Below, piece by piece: positions 8,590-16,826 of a stretch of DNA of 64,000 nucleotides. The DNA is from Sporomusa acidovorans. GTDB taxonomy: Bacteria > Bacillota > Negativicutes > Sporomusales > Sporomusaceae. Under the pieces are notes generated by a model, which saw nothing but the letters and a program-made list of their open reading frames with translations, made no database searches and had not been told where the DNA came from. Made by a program: the position numbers and the translations under genes. Each line of letters opens with the position of its first letter. Position 1 is the first letter of the stretch. The stretch covers positions 56,751 to 120,750 of the forward strand of contig NZ_FNAM01000014.1 in assembly GCF_900101845.1 (NCBI RefSeq). The letters run 5' to 3'.

Positions 8590-8835
8590 TTAAGGATCAA
8601 TGGTGATGCTATTATTTAAGGTTGCAATACTACTCGCTATAGCAAGAATACTGTTTAGATTGGCAACCGGGTTTAAGGAAAGCTGTTCAAGAATTTCCTC
8701 CAGCAGCAGCATGGTAAACAGGACAACCGAGTTGCCGGCGGTTATGGTAGTCTTGGTGGAATTTGCCAGTCTTCTTGACTTTTTTTCTAATTCTTCTACG
8801 CAGATACAGGTGCAGGATTCATTGTGACAATTCAT
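8590..8835 (-). CDS. Small hypothetical protein with Cys-rich N-terminus
   Basis: An 81-residue protein read on the minus strand. The ATG at 8835 is chosen because AGGAGG lies seven bases upstream; two in-frame ATGs further out overlap or precede that site. The start region has MNCHNESCTCICVEELEKKS, with four Cys and one His, a possible metal or disulfide site. After a basic segment comes a moderately hydrophobic helix (SVVLFTMLLLEEIL), then an Asn/Ser-rich end. I do not recognise the family. Support is the consensus ribosome binding site and the converging terminator. An overlapping plus-strand frame has no such site and is rejected. Confidence 0.5.
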   Translation of the reverse strand: MNCHNESCTCICVEELEKKSRRLANSTKTTITAGNSVVLFTMLLLEEILEQLSLNPVANLNSILAIASSIATLNNSITIDP

Positions 8836-9040
8836 GAACATACCTCCTCCCATTTCTAGATATAGTATATTCGCCTTATTGCCAAATGTCCTGCAATTGC
8901 CGGCAGGAAACGGAAAGTGCCGCTCGGATGAGAGCGGTATAATTTATTTTAAATGGTTATATAATTATCGATAAAGGTTTAGCAGGATTTTCCACAGGGA
9001 ACCGGGAAAATGGCATTATAACAAAAGAGGGGGGGACATT

Positions 9041-9388
9041 ATGCCCAAAATCACAGGTACAGCAAAGCGGCTGCGGATTTACATTGGCGAACGTGACCGT
9101 TATGCCGGGAAAACTCTTTACCAGGCTATTGTGGAAAAGGCAAAGGAGTTGGATCTGGCTGGCGCTACTGTATTTCGCGGCCTCATGGGGTATGGGGCCA
9201 ACAGCCGGATTCATACGGCCAGCATTGTTGATCTATCAAGTGATTTACCTGTTTTGGTGGAGATTGTAGATAGCGAGGAATATATAAACAAGTTTTTACC
9301 TTTTCTGGATCAGATGGTGCAGGAAGGCTTAGTTATACTTGATGATATTGAAGTGATTAAGTATGGGAAAAAACAACCCGGTCGGTAA
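9041..9388 (+). CDS. DUF190 family protein
   Basis: A 115-residue protein of the DUF190 family, whose fold resembles the PII signalling proteins. Recognisable segments are RLRIYIGERDRYAGKTLYQA, LDLAGATVFRGLMGYG and LPVLVEIVDSEEYINKFLP. It starts with ATG behind a GGGGGG-rich site. In other bacteria DUF190 genes often stand next to the fluoride exporter crcB, but neither crcB nor a fluoride riboswitch is visible here. The next gene encodes a HAD-type phosphatase-like protein 26 bases downstream. A ligand-sensing role is suggested by the fold only. Confidence 0.85.
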   Translation: MPKITGTAKRLRIYIGERDRYAGKTLYQAIVEKAKELDLAGATVFRGLMGYGANSRIHTASIVDLSSDLPVLVEIVDSEEYINKFLPFLDQMVQEGLVILDDIEVIKYGKKQPGR

Positions 9389-9414
9389 TGTATGGGTACT
9401 ATGGAGGAAGAAAT

Positions 9415-9888
9415 ATGATTACGATAAATATGCCTGACGGCAGAACATTTGAATTTAAACATGTTGTTTTCGATTATAACGGGACCTTAGCGGAAGATGG
9501 GATAACCAGCAACCTAGTTAAAGAGTTATTGCGGGAATTAGCCGCAAAAGTCCATGTCGCTGTCATCACGGCAGATACGTTTGGAATCGTCCGGGAGCAA
9601 TTGCAGGATGTGGAAGGAATAGAGATCATTGTTATTGGCAGTGGTTTGGATGGAACGGAAAAGGCCCGTTATGTTCAGAAACTTGGCTCAGAAACCACAA
9701 TTGTTATTGGCAACGGCGTAAATGACCAGCCGATGTTTTTTATCGGCGGGTTAAAAATCGCTGTTATCGGTCCGGAAGGGGCAAGCAGTGGCTTGCTGGC
9801 TGCCGCGACTATCGTTGTAAAAAGCCCGGAAGATGCCATCCGCCTGTTGCTGAAGCCCAAGCGGCTGATTGCTACCTTACGCTGCTAA
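9415..9888 (+). CDS. HAD-like protein related to the P-type ATPase catalytic domain
   Basis: A 157-residue soluble protein. FDYNGTLAEDG carries the HAD nucleophile Asp20 with Asn where phosphatases have the second Asp, and VIGNGVNDQPMF matches the GDGxND motif of P-type ATPases. No membrane segments are present, so it is a stand-alone P-domain-like hydrolase. The ATG at 9415 has GGAGGA six bases upstream; a frame extension upstream lacks a site. It is probably co-transcribed with the DUF190 gene. The substrate is unknown. Confidence 0.8.
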   Translation: MITINMPDGRTFEFKHVVFDYNGTLAEDGITSNLVKELLRELAAKVHVAVITADTFGIVREQLQDVEGIEIIVIGSGLDGTEKARYVQKLGSETTIVIGNGVNDQPMFFIGGLKIAVIGPEGASSGLLAAATIVVKSPEDAIRLLLKPKRLIATLRC

Positions 9889-10011
9889 TTATGAAAATAG
9901 AAAAACAGTAAAGGAAAGGAAACTGGCTATTTTCTAAAAAAATATTAAATTTTCTTGGCTATAATACACTTATTCACAAAGTTTAACCCGGATAGAGTAA
10001 GGAGTGAGTGT

Positions 10012-10266
10012 ATGAAAAAATTTGCCAATCGTTTGCTAAACTGCATTTTTAGTTTGATTACGACCGGTCTGATTATGGCTGCGCCGGTAGCGGCTATGGT
10101 TTATGCTTCAGAAGCTCCGGAACCTGTCGCGGTTTTTGATGGTTTTAGTGTAAAAGCATCAACAATAACCTACAATGCTTCAGGAGAAGCTAATATTATT
10201 CAGTATAGTGACAGGGTGGATAAAAAAGATAACGCTTTTCATGATTTGCTACAACTTGATAAGTAA
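10012..10266 (+). CDS. Small exported protein next to two-component system
   Basis: An 84-residue protein starting at ATG 10012, seven bases after AAGGAG. Residues 1-32 form a signal peptide: basic start MKKFANRLL, a hydrophobic core, and a probable cleavage after YASEA. The mature ~50 residues are polar (YNASGEANIIQYSDRVDKKD) with no Cys. It stands 32 bases before the response regulator, so it may be co-transcribed with it. A TATAAT at 9960-9965 could be its -10 box, but no good -35 was seen. It might be an envelope ligand or accessory of the adjacent sensor kinase; the sequence does not show this directly. The family is not recognised. Confidence 0.65.
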   Translation: MKKFANRLLNCIFSLITTGLIMAAPVAAMVYASEAPEPVAVFDGFSVKASTITYNASGEANIIQYSDRVDKKDNAFHDLLQLDK

Positions 10267-10298
10267 GTATTAACAGAGAAATGCGCGGGAGTGATTTT

Positions 10299-10973
10299 GT
10301 GAAAATATTAGTTGTTGAGGATGACGATCCATTACGGGAGGCCATTGTTTCTCTTTTGCAGGAGGAGAACTATCTTACTGATGAAGCGGCTACCGGGGAC
10401 GAGGGGTTGTATTTGGCACAGCAGGGAATTTATGATCTACTGATATTGGACATTATGTTGCCTGAAATCAGTGGGCTTGATATTGTCAGGAAAGTCAGGG
10501 CTGCCGACGATGCAGTGCCTATTTTACTGTTAACAGCGCGCGACAGCGTATCAGACAAAGTATGCGGCCTGGAAACGGGAGCTGATGATTATTTAGTAAA
10601 ACCTTTCGCCATTCAGGAACTGTTAGCCCGCATAAAAGCACTGATTCGTCGCCGGGGGACAATGGCCAATGACGGCAAAATCAGTTACGGCGGTGTTACA
10701 ATTGACAGCAAGGTGCATGACGGTTATGTTAATAAACAATCTTTGGGGTTAACAACGAAAGAGTATGAGTTGTTGGAATTCCTGATTTTGAATAAGGAAC
10801 AAATTCTAACCAGAGAGCAGATATTTGATCGGGTTTGGGGCTTTGAGTCGGAAACTACCATCAGTGTGGTTGACTTATACATTCATTACTTACGCAAAAA
10901 AATGGCTCCGTCCGGTCACGACAGCATGCTGCGTACAGTACGCGGCGCCGGCTTTATGTTTAAGGAGAATTAA
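10299..10973 (+). CDS. OmpR/PhoB-type response regulator
   Basis: A 224-residue regulator. The GTG at 10299 gives the standard N-terminus KILVVEDDDPLREAI and has GGGAG about seven bases upstream; an ATG at 10281 would add six residues. The receiver domain (1-~118) has acidic pair residues near the start, phospho-acceptor Asp51 (LILDIMLPE) and the Lys of DDYLVKPF. The C-terminal winged helix has LTTKEYELLEFLILN, REQIFDRVWG and VRGAGFMFK. It overlaps the kinase gene by one base. It probably controls the efflux operon at 12437, whose promoter has an 11-bp direct repeat typical of OmpR-family sites. Confidence 0.95.
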   Translation: MKILVVEDDDPLREAIVSLLQEENYLTDEAATGDEGLYLAQQGIYDLLILDIMLPEISGLDIVRKVRAADDAVPILLLTARDSVSDKVCGLETGADDYLVKPFAIQELLARIKALIRRRGTMANDGKISYGGVTIDSKVHDGYVNKQSLGLTTKEYELLEFLILNKEQILTREQIFDRVWGFESETTISVVDLYIHYLRKKMAPSGHDSMLRTVRGAGFMFKEN

Positions 10974-12250
10974 TGATGTTCAAACGTACTTTGCGCCGGT
11001 TATCTGTGAGAATTTCCGTTGTGTTTTTATTGATTTTTATTATTTTTGGAACAGTGATTTATGGTTATGTATCTTATCGTTTTTTTGATAAAGTTGACGA
11101 TTCTATGCGGCTGAAGGCGAATAACCTTGGCATTGCCAATGGCAGAATCGTTTTCCAGAGCCGGAACCGTTGGCTATTTGATCCGCGCATTCTTATTTTT
11201 CTTAGAGACACTGACGGACGGGTCTTTAATATGTTCCCGCGTGAAGAGATTGACGTGGAACGTCTGGCTGAACTGATAGCGCATACACCGCCAACAGGCC
11301 GTATCTATACGAAAGAGATAGAGGATCATGCGTACAGGATTCTCAATATTCCTTATTTGTACGAAGATAATATCCTGCAGACTGATCGTGGACCGATTGT
11401 CGTAGACAGTATTATTGCAGTAAGTATCGTGGATTCAGAAGTAGCTGCTCTGGGAGATTTACTGATTATAATTGCCAGCGGACTTGTTACCGGCATGATT
11501 ATTATAATTATTGCCGGCTATTATCTGGCACGGCGGTCCATGGTTCCCATTCAGGCTTCCTGGGAGAAACAGCAGCAGTTTGTTGCCGATGCTTCCCACG
11601 AACTACGCACGCCGCTTGCTGTGGTAAAAAGCAATGCCGAGCTTATCCTCAGGCATCCCGGCCATACGGTTGAGGAAGAAAGTATCCGGGTAACCAACAT
11701 TATCCGGGAAGTCAGACGGATGACCAAGCTGGTTTCGGAGTTGCTGACGCTGGCAAGATCGGACGCTAACCAATTGGAACTAATGATAAGTGCTGTGAGT
11801 CTGAATCAAGTTACTGAGACTATTGCCGAACAATTTGTACCGCTGGCCGAAATGGAAGGACTCACTCTCACAATTAAGATTGCCGACCAACTTGAATTAA
11901 TGGCAGACAAGGAACGTCTGCATCAGTTGTTGGTTATTTTATTAGATAATGCCATCAAGTATACGCCGCCTCCCGGCGAGATTCTGGTTACTGCCGATAA
12001 GCATGGCAATAACATTATCATTGCTGTGGAAGATTCCGGTCAGGGAATACCGGCTCAAGATTTGCCCCGGGTATTTGACCGGTTTTACCGGGGGGATAAA
12101 GCACGTTCCCGCGAATCAGGCGGAACCGGTTTGGGCTTGTCTATTGCCAAATGGATTGTTGAACAACACGGCGGTAAAATCAGTGTGGAAAATAAGGCCG
12201 CCGGTGGTGCGAAATTTAGTGTGGTATTGCCTATAAAAAAATCATCATAA
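10973..12250 (+). CDS. Sensor histidine kinase
   Basis: A 425-residue membrane kinase. Transmembrane helix 1 is near residues 14-34 and helix 2 near 161-184; between them is a ~125-residue extracytoplasmic sensor. The phospho-acceptor is His209 (ADASHELRTPLAVVKS). The ATPase domain has DNAIKYTPPPGE (N box), EDSGQGIP (G1) and GGTGLGLSIAKWIVEQHGG (G2). ATG 10973 overlaps the regulator's stop; ATG 10976 is equally possible. No obvious HAMP signature is seen between helix 2 and the HisKA domain, which is short here. It pairs with the preceding regulator and probably senses envelope stress or a toxic compound; the signal is inferred from the efflux neighbours. Confidence 0.94.
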   Translation: MMFKRTLRRLSVRISVVFLLIFIIFGTVIYGYVSYRFFDKVDDSMRLKANNLGIANGRIVFQSRNRWLFDPRILIFLRDTDGRVFNMFPREEIDVERLAELIAHTPPTGRIYTKEIEDHAYRILNIPYLYEDNILQTDRGPIVVDSIIAVSIVDSEVAALGDLLIIIASGLVTGMIIIIIAGYYLARRSMVPIQASWEKQQQFVADASHELRTPLAVVKSNAELILRHPGHTVEEESIRVTNIIREVRRMTKLVSELLTLARSDANQLELMISAVSLNQVTETIAEQFVPLAEMEGLTLTIKIADQLELMADKERLHQLLVILLDNAIKYTPPPGEILVTADKHGNNIIIAVEDSGQGIPAQDLPRVFDRFYRGDKARSRESGGTGLGLSIAKWIVEQHGGKISVENKAAGGAKFSVVLPIKKSS

Positions 12251-12268
12251 AGTTCATAACAGTACGCG

Positions 12269-12300
12269 AAAAGCACTTGTCAATGACAGGTGCTTTTTGA
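12269..12300 (+). terminator. Terminator after sensor kinase
   Basis: AAAAGCACTTGTCA and TGACAGGTGCTTTT form a 14-pair stem with one G-T wobble and a minimal loop, followed by T residues. It separates the two-component genes from the efflux operon. Confidence 0.75.
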
Positions 12301-12356
12301 GTTACTAGGGCTTGGTATTTTTGCTTATATCCGGCAGGGTTTCGCTGATAAATCCT

Positions 12357-12386
12357 AAAGAAATTCAAAAGAATCTCAACTACAAT
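12357..12386 (+). promoter_or_regulatory. Candidate response-regulator box and -10 of efflux operon 1
   Basis: AAAGAAATTC (12357-12366) and AAAGAATCTC (12368-12377) form a direct repeat with 11-bp offset. TACAAT (12381-12386) follows three bases later. Eleven-bp tandem repeats just upstream of a -10 box are the layout used by PhoB/OmpR-type activators. The same layout with a different sequence occurs before the second efflux operon. Confidence 0.4.
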
Positions 12387-12436
12387 AACGGTAACGTCTT
12401 ACCTTAGACATATTAACAGAGGAGGCTACCGCAACC

Positions 12437-13702
12437 ATGTCAAATAGAAAGAATAAGGCTCTGCTTCTTGCAATTGGTTTGTTTTTTTTGCAGTATTCGG
12501 TCTCTTTTGCCTCGCCTCTTGAGCTGTCCTTACAGGACAGCATTGATTATGCTCTCAAAAATAACGCGTCGATCCAGATTGCCGGTGAAGATAAAAGAAA
12601 ATCGGAGCTTAGTGTCGGCGAAGCGAAAGCCGGTAAACTGCCGACTGTCTCGCTGGGCAGTAATTATAGTTATCAGGGAAATTCCGGTGACGATAGTTTC
12701 AGCAACAGCTTGCGCATGAACTGGCAGCTCTATAGCGGCGGCCGGACGGAAGCTCAGATTGACCAGGCGGAACTGGGAGTCCGCAGTGCCGATCTAAATG
12801 TTGATAAAACTACTCAGCAATTGATTCTTGACGCTACGACCAATTATTATAATGTACTTGCAGCCAAAAACATGCGTACCGTGAATGAGGAGAATGTCAG
12901 TAATTTGCGGGCTCACCTTGCGATTGTCCAGGCGAAATATCAGGAGGGGATTGCCGCCAAATCCGAAGTGTTGCGAGCCGAGGTTGAAGTCGCTAATGCC
13001 GATCAAAACCTGATTAAGGCACAAAATCAATATGATTTGGCGGTATCCAATCTGCTTACTACCATGAATATGGATGGCGGGACAGAGCTTGAGCTAAAGG
13101 GCGAATTAGCTTATCAGCCTGATACCAGAACCCTGGATGAAGCCATTGCTTTTGCCAAACAGAACCGGCCGGAGGCAGTACAGGCGCAAGTAAGTATTGA
13201 TAGTGCGCAAAAGGGTATTGAAATTGCCGAAAGCAATAAACGGCCGACTGTGTCGCTTTCCGCCTCAACCGGCTGGAATGACAGCCTGGTACCGGACGAT
13301 ACCAATAATTGGTCGGTGGGTGCGTCCGCCAGTTGGAGTATCTTTGACGGCGGCGTGACCAAATCCAAAATCAATCAGGCAGAGTCTTCCCTGAACAAAG
13401 CCAAGCTGCAGAATGATCAAACTCTCGATTCTATTGAACAGGAAGTTCGCCAAGGCTACCTTAATATGAAGGAAGCTGAAAAGCGTTTAGCGAACACAGA
13501 GGTAACGGTAACCAAAGCAAACGAGGATTTATATATTGCCCAGGAATCCTATAAAGCCGGTGTGGCTACCAACCTTGATATTTTTGACGCGCAACTGGCC
13601 TTGACACAAGCCAAGACCAATCACGTACAGGCACTGTACGACTACGATGTGAATAAAGCCAAACTGGATAAAGCAATGGGCCTGAAAGCCAGTAGCTTAT
13701 AG
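12437..13702 (+). CDS. tolC: TolC-family outer-membrane efflux protein 1
   Basis: A 421-residue TolC-type channel. A signal peptide (residues 1-~26, ending VSFASPLEL) leads to the start of the first repeat, ELSLQDSIDYALKNNASIQI. Two homologous halves of long alpha-helices follow; the second begins near RTLDEAIAFAKQNRPEAVQAQ, and both repeat the YNVLAAKN/YLNMKEAEKR pattern. SLGSNYSYQGNSG and SLSASTGWNDS are the beta-strand parts. It forms the outer-membrane exit duct for the MacA/MacB-type pump encoded next. A TolC channel implies a diderm envelope, as in Negativicutes. GGAGG lies 11 bases before the ATG. Confidence 0.94.
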   Translation: MSNRKNKALLLAIGLFFLQYSVSFASPLELSLQDSIDYALKNNASIQIAGEDKRKSELSVGEAKAGKLPTVSLGSNYSYQGNSGDDSFSNSLRMNWQLYSGGRTEAQIDQAELGVRSADLNVDKTTQQLILDATTNYYNVLAAKNMRTVNEENVSNLRAHLAIVQAKYQEGIAAKSEVLRAEVEVANADQNLIKAQNQYDLAVSNLLTTMNMDGGTELELKGELAYQPDTRTLDEAIAFAKQNRPEAVQAQVSIDSAQKGIEIAESNKRPTVSLSASTGWNDSLVPDDTNNWSVGASASWSIFDGGVTKSKINQAESSLNKAKLQNDQTLDSIEQEVRQGYLNMKEAEKRLANTEVTVTKANEDLYIAQESYKAGVATNLDIFDAQLALTQAKTNHVQALYDYDVNKAKLDKAMGLKASSL

Positions 13703-13719
13703 GCGGTGGAGGTATTTTG

Positions 13720-14826
13720 ATGAAAACGATGTGGCAAAAAATCCGCAACCATAAAACTTTACTGCTTACGTTGCTTATAGCCGCGGCTGTCGCCGCCGGC
13801 GGCGGGTACTACTATCAAAGCAAAAGCAAAACAGCTACTGCGCCGCAGCAGACCATTCAGGCTGAACGCCGGGACCTTACGTCAGTGGTGGCGGCAACCG
13901 GGACAATCAAGGCTGTTAACTCGGTCGATATTAGCTCTAAAATTACCGCAAGGATTAAAGAGGTTAAGGCGCAGGAAAACGAACAAGTAACAGCCGGACA
14001 AGTACTTGTTATTTTAGAGGACGCCGGCCTGCAGGCCCAGGTAACCCAGGCGAAAGAAAAACTGGACAATGCCGCTGTCAAGCTTCAGCGGGTTTCCCGG
14101 CTGACAAGTATCGGCGGTTCATCCAAGGAACAACTGGACAATGCCAGTATGGATTATAATATTGCCCAGGCCAATTATGATGAAGTTATGTCTAAGCTTA
14201 ATGATACGGTGATTATTTCCCCGATTGCCGGCCACGTCATTGGCAAGCCGCTGTCAGCCGGAGAACTGGTGGCGCAAGGGGTTAATAACCCAACCGTCAT
14301 TATGACGATTGCCGATATGTCGACAATGCAGATCGAAGCCAATGTTGATCAGACCGATATCGGTAAAATTGCACTCGGGCAAAATGTGACTTTTACAGTG
14401 GACGCCTACCCGGGGAAAGTATTTAGCGGCAGGGTAACAACCATTTCCCGTAAAGCTACCGTTTCTCAGAATGTTACCTACTATCCGGTGACAATTGATG
14501 TTTTGGATGCTGAAAACCTTCTAAACCCCGGCATGGTTGCCAGAGTATCTGTTATTGTCAGCGAAAGTAAAAATGCTTTAACCTTGCCGTTATCGGCTAT
14601 ACGTTCAGATAAGAGCGGCAAATATGTTGTTGTTGCCGGACCCAATGGCCAAACCCAAAATGTGCCGGTAACAACCGGTAATACCGGCGATGACCGGGTG
14701 GAAATTATCAGTGGCTTGAATGATGGCGATAAAGTTGTTGTGTCGCAAGTCAAGACACAATCTCAGGGACAAACCGGCAGCCAGCAGGGATCAAGACAGG
14801 GCGGCGGAGTCCGCCCGCTGTTTTAA
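13720..14826 (+). CDS. Periplasmic adaptor (MacA/HlyD family) of efflux system 1
   Basis: A 368-residue membrane-fusion protein. An N-terminal anchor helix (~residues 13-30, rich in Leu/Ala) is followed by the lipoyl/barrel-sandwich half (VVAATGTIKAVNSVDISSKI), an alpha-hairpin with KLDNAAVKLQRVSRLTSIGG, the second lipoyl half (VISPIAGHVIGKPLSAGELV) and a beta-barrel domain (NVTFTVDAYPGKVFSGRVT). ATG 13720 lies six bases after GGAGGT. It bridges the inner-membrane permease and the TolC duct. The Gln/Gly/Ser-rich tail is low complexity. It is 17 bases after tolC in the same operon. Confidence 0.93.
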   Translation: MKTMWQKIRNHKTLLLTLLIAAAVAAGGGYYYQSKSKTATAPQQTIQAERRDLTSVVAATGTIKAVNSVDISSKITARIKEVKAQENEQVTAGQVLVILEDAGLQAQVTQAKEKLDNAAVKLQRVSRLTSIGGSSKEQLDNASMDYNIAQANYDEVMSKLNDTVIISPIAGHVIGKPLSAGELVAQGVNNPTVIMTIADMSTMQIEANVDQTDIGKIALGQNVTFTVDAYPGKVFSGRVTTISRKATVSQNVTYYPVTIDVLDAENLLNPGMVARVSVIVSESKNALTLPLSAIRSDKSGKYVVVAGPNGQTQNVPVTTGNTGDDRVEIISGLNDGDKVVVSQVKTQSQGQTGSQQGSRQGGGVRPLF

Positions 14827-14858
14827 GCTAAGTATCAGTTGAATAAGGGGGTCATACA

Positions 14859-15542
14859 ATGACAATAGCATTAGCTAATATAACCAAAACCTATCAAATG
14901 GGTGAAAGCGTGGTGGCTGCCCTGGCAGGAATCAGTTTGGACATCCGGGAGGGAGAATTTACCGCCATTATGGGGCCTTCAGGCTCCGGCAAGTCCACGT
15001 TAATGAATATTCTGGGTTGTTTAGACCGTCCGACCAGCGGTTCCTATTTGCTGGACGGGCTGGAGGTGGCCGCTTTAAATGACGACGAACTGGCACTGAC
15101 CCGCAATAAAAAAATCGGCTTTGTATTCCAAAATTTTAACTTGCTGCCGCGTATTACCGCTATCGATAATGTGGCCTTACCGCTTGTTTATGCCGGTGTC
15201 GCCGCAAAGGAACGTAAAGAGCGGGCCGCGGAAGCCTTGGCATCAGTCGGCCTTGACAAAAGAATGGATCATCTGCCTAACGAATTGTCAGGCGGTCAGC
15301 GGCAGCGGGTAGCGATTGCCCGGGCCTTGGTTAATGAGCCTACCATTATTATGGCCGACGAACCGACCGGTGCGCTTGACACCAAGTCCGGTGACGAGGT
15401 TATGGAGATATTTATGAAGCTCAATTCCTACGGGCGTACCATTATCCTGGTAACGCATGAGCCGGACATTGCCGCCTACGCGAAACGGGTAATTCATGTC
15501 CGGGACGGGTTGATTGTCCGGGACACGGAAAAGGAGGAATAA
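14859..15542 (+). CDS. ABC transporter ATPase (MacB/LolD type)
   Basis: A 227-residue ATPase. Walker A is GPSGSGKST (residues 39-47), the Q-loop is [11 protein letters not shown], the signature is LSGGQRQR, Walker B is [12 protein letters not shown] and the H-loop His is in LVTHEP. This matches the MacB/LolD/FtsE branch, which serves permeases with a large periplasmic domain. It provides ATP-driven movement for the permease encoded next; the two genes almost touch. It is the only such ATPase in the window, so it may also serve the second permease at 39745, which has none. Confidence 0.96.
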   Translation: MTIALANITKTYQMGESVVAALAGISLDIREGEFTAIMGPSGSGKSTLMNILGCLDRPTSGSYLLDGLEVAALNDDELALTRNKKIGFVFQNFNLLPRITAIDNVALPLVYAGVAAKERKERAAEALASVGLDKRMDHLPNELSGGQRQRVAIARALVNEPTIIMADEPTGALDTKSGDEVMEIFMKLNSYGRTIILVTHEPDIAAYAKRVIHVRDGLIVRDTEKEE

Positions 15543-15543
15543 T

Positions 15544-16758
15544 GTGTTCTGGGAAAGCGTAAAAATTGCCTTAGACGCATTAGTCTCAAACAAGCTTAGA
15601 TCCATTCTTACGATGCTTGGCATTATTATTGGGGTCGGTGCCGTTATTGCCATGGTTTCCATTGGTATGGGAGTAAGGGAAAAGGTATCAAACTCCATTG
15701 CCAGCTTGGGCAGTAACCTGATTATCGTTATGCCGGGAGCGTCCTCTTCCTCCGGGGTAAGGCAGGCTGCCGGCACCAATATAACGTTAACGTTCAAGGA
15801 TGCCGAAGCGATAGAGCGCGAAGTGCCCGGAATCGGGGCGGTTGCCCCCAGCGTAAACAAGCAGTATCAAATGGTTGCCGGCAATATGAACTGGACGACA
15901 AGTGTCCAGGGTACTACACCGGAGTATCTGACGGTACGCAACCTCACTGTCCAAGCCGGCAGTTTCATTACCAATGACGATTTGGATAGCCGGAACCGGG
16001 TAGCGGTTATTGGCGCTACCGTCGCCAGCAACTTATTTAACAGCGTGAATCCGGTCGGGCAAAGTATTCGCATTAATAATGCACCATTTACCATTATTGG
16101 TGTTCTGGACAGCAAAGGACAGTCAGCCGGCGGCCAGGACCAGGACGATATTGTTATTATTCCCCTGACCACCGCTCAGGAACGCATGATGGGAATTACC
16201 TATGTCCAGACAATCAGCGTGCAAGCAGCTAACGAGGATGTGGTCGATCAGGTCCAGGATGGCATAACCGCTCTGTTGCGGGCCCGCCATGGCATAGCAG
16301 GCGACAAAGCTGATGATTTTACCGTGCGCAACCTGGCTAGTGTTATGGCAACAGCCCAGGAAACAACAGGGACTATTACGATGCTGCTTGGCAGTATTGC
16401 CGCCATTTCTCTCCTGGTTGGCGGGATTGGCATCATGAACATTATGCTGGTTTCAGTCACTGAACGGACCAGAGAAATCGGCATCCGTAAAGCCTTGGGA
16501 GCCAGGTTTTCCAATATTCTAATGCAATTTCTCATTGAAGCGGTTGTTATTGGGGTGATTGGCGGCGCCATCGGTATTGCACTGGGAATTGGCGGCTCCT
16601 ACACCATTTCATCTATTGCCGGCTGGAATACGGTCATTACGGCAACGCCCATTTTGGTTTCATTTGGCTTCTCAGTGGGAATCGGCCTGTTCTTTGGCTT
16701 ATACCCGGCCCGGAAAGCTGCGCTTTTGAATCCAATTGATGCATTACGCTATGAGTAA
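15544..16758 (+). CDS. MacB-type ABC permease 1
   Basis: A 404-residue permease starting at GTG 15544, six bases after AAGGAGG; the start matches that of the paralogue at 39745. The topology is FtsX-like: helix 1 ([19 protein letters not shown], ~20-40), a large periplasmic domain (~50-275), then three helices in the C-terminal 130 residues ([59 protein letters not shown]). The [13 protein letters not shown] motif is the FtsX-family coupling region. MacB exports macrolides, peptides or lipids by a mechanotransmission cycle through MacA and TolC. The substrate here is unknown. Confidence 0.94.
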   Translation: MFWESVKIALDALVSNKLRSILTMLGIIIGVGAVIAMVSIGMGVREKVSNSIASLGSNLIIVMPGASSSSGVRQAAGTNITLTFKDAEAIEREVPGIGAVAPSVNKQYQMVAGNMNWTTSVQGTTPEYLTVRNLTVQAGSFITNDDLDSRNRVAVIGATVASNLFNSVNPVGQSIRINNAPFTIIGVLDSKGQSAGGQDQDDIVIIPLTTAQERMMGITYVQTISVQAANEDVVDQVQDGITALLRARHGIAGDKADDFTVRNLASVMATAQETTGTITMLLGSIAAISLLVGGIGIMNIMLVSVTERTREIGIRKALGARFSNILMQFLIEAVVIGVIGGAIGIALGIGGSYTISSIAGWNTVITATPILVSFGFSVGIGLFFGLYPARKAALLNPIDALRYE

Positions 16759-16768
16759 ATAGCGAAAC

Positions 16769-16813
16769 AAAAGGAACTGTGCCGACAACGGTTTTCGGTA
16801 CAGTTCCTTTTTA
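16769..16813. terminator. Strong bidirectional terminator
   Basis: AAAGGAACTGT (16770-16780) pairs perfectly with ACAGTTCCTTT (16800-16810), with an inner GCCG/CGGT stem, and T-rich tracts follow on both strands. It ends efflux operon 1 on the plus strand and the menaquinone cluster on the minus strand. Confidence 0.8.
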
Positions 16814-16826
16814 TGCCTATAATAGA

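Noticed and set aside
8600..8827. Plus-strand frame of 75 codons opposite the Cys-rich small gene
   Set aside because: No Shine-Dalgarno site. The minus-strand frame has an AGGAGG at the right distance and explains the region.
8854..9040. Fluoride riboswitch before the DUF190 gene
   Set aside because: DUF190 often accompanies fluoride genes, but the conserved crcB motif segments are not present. Only a weak CCGCTC/GAGCGG hairpin (8920-8937) is seen.
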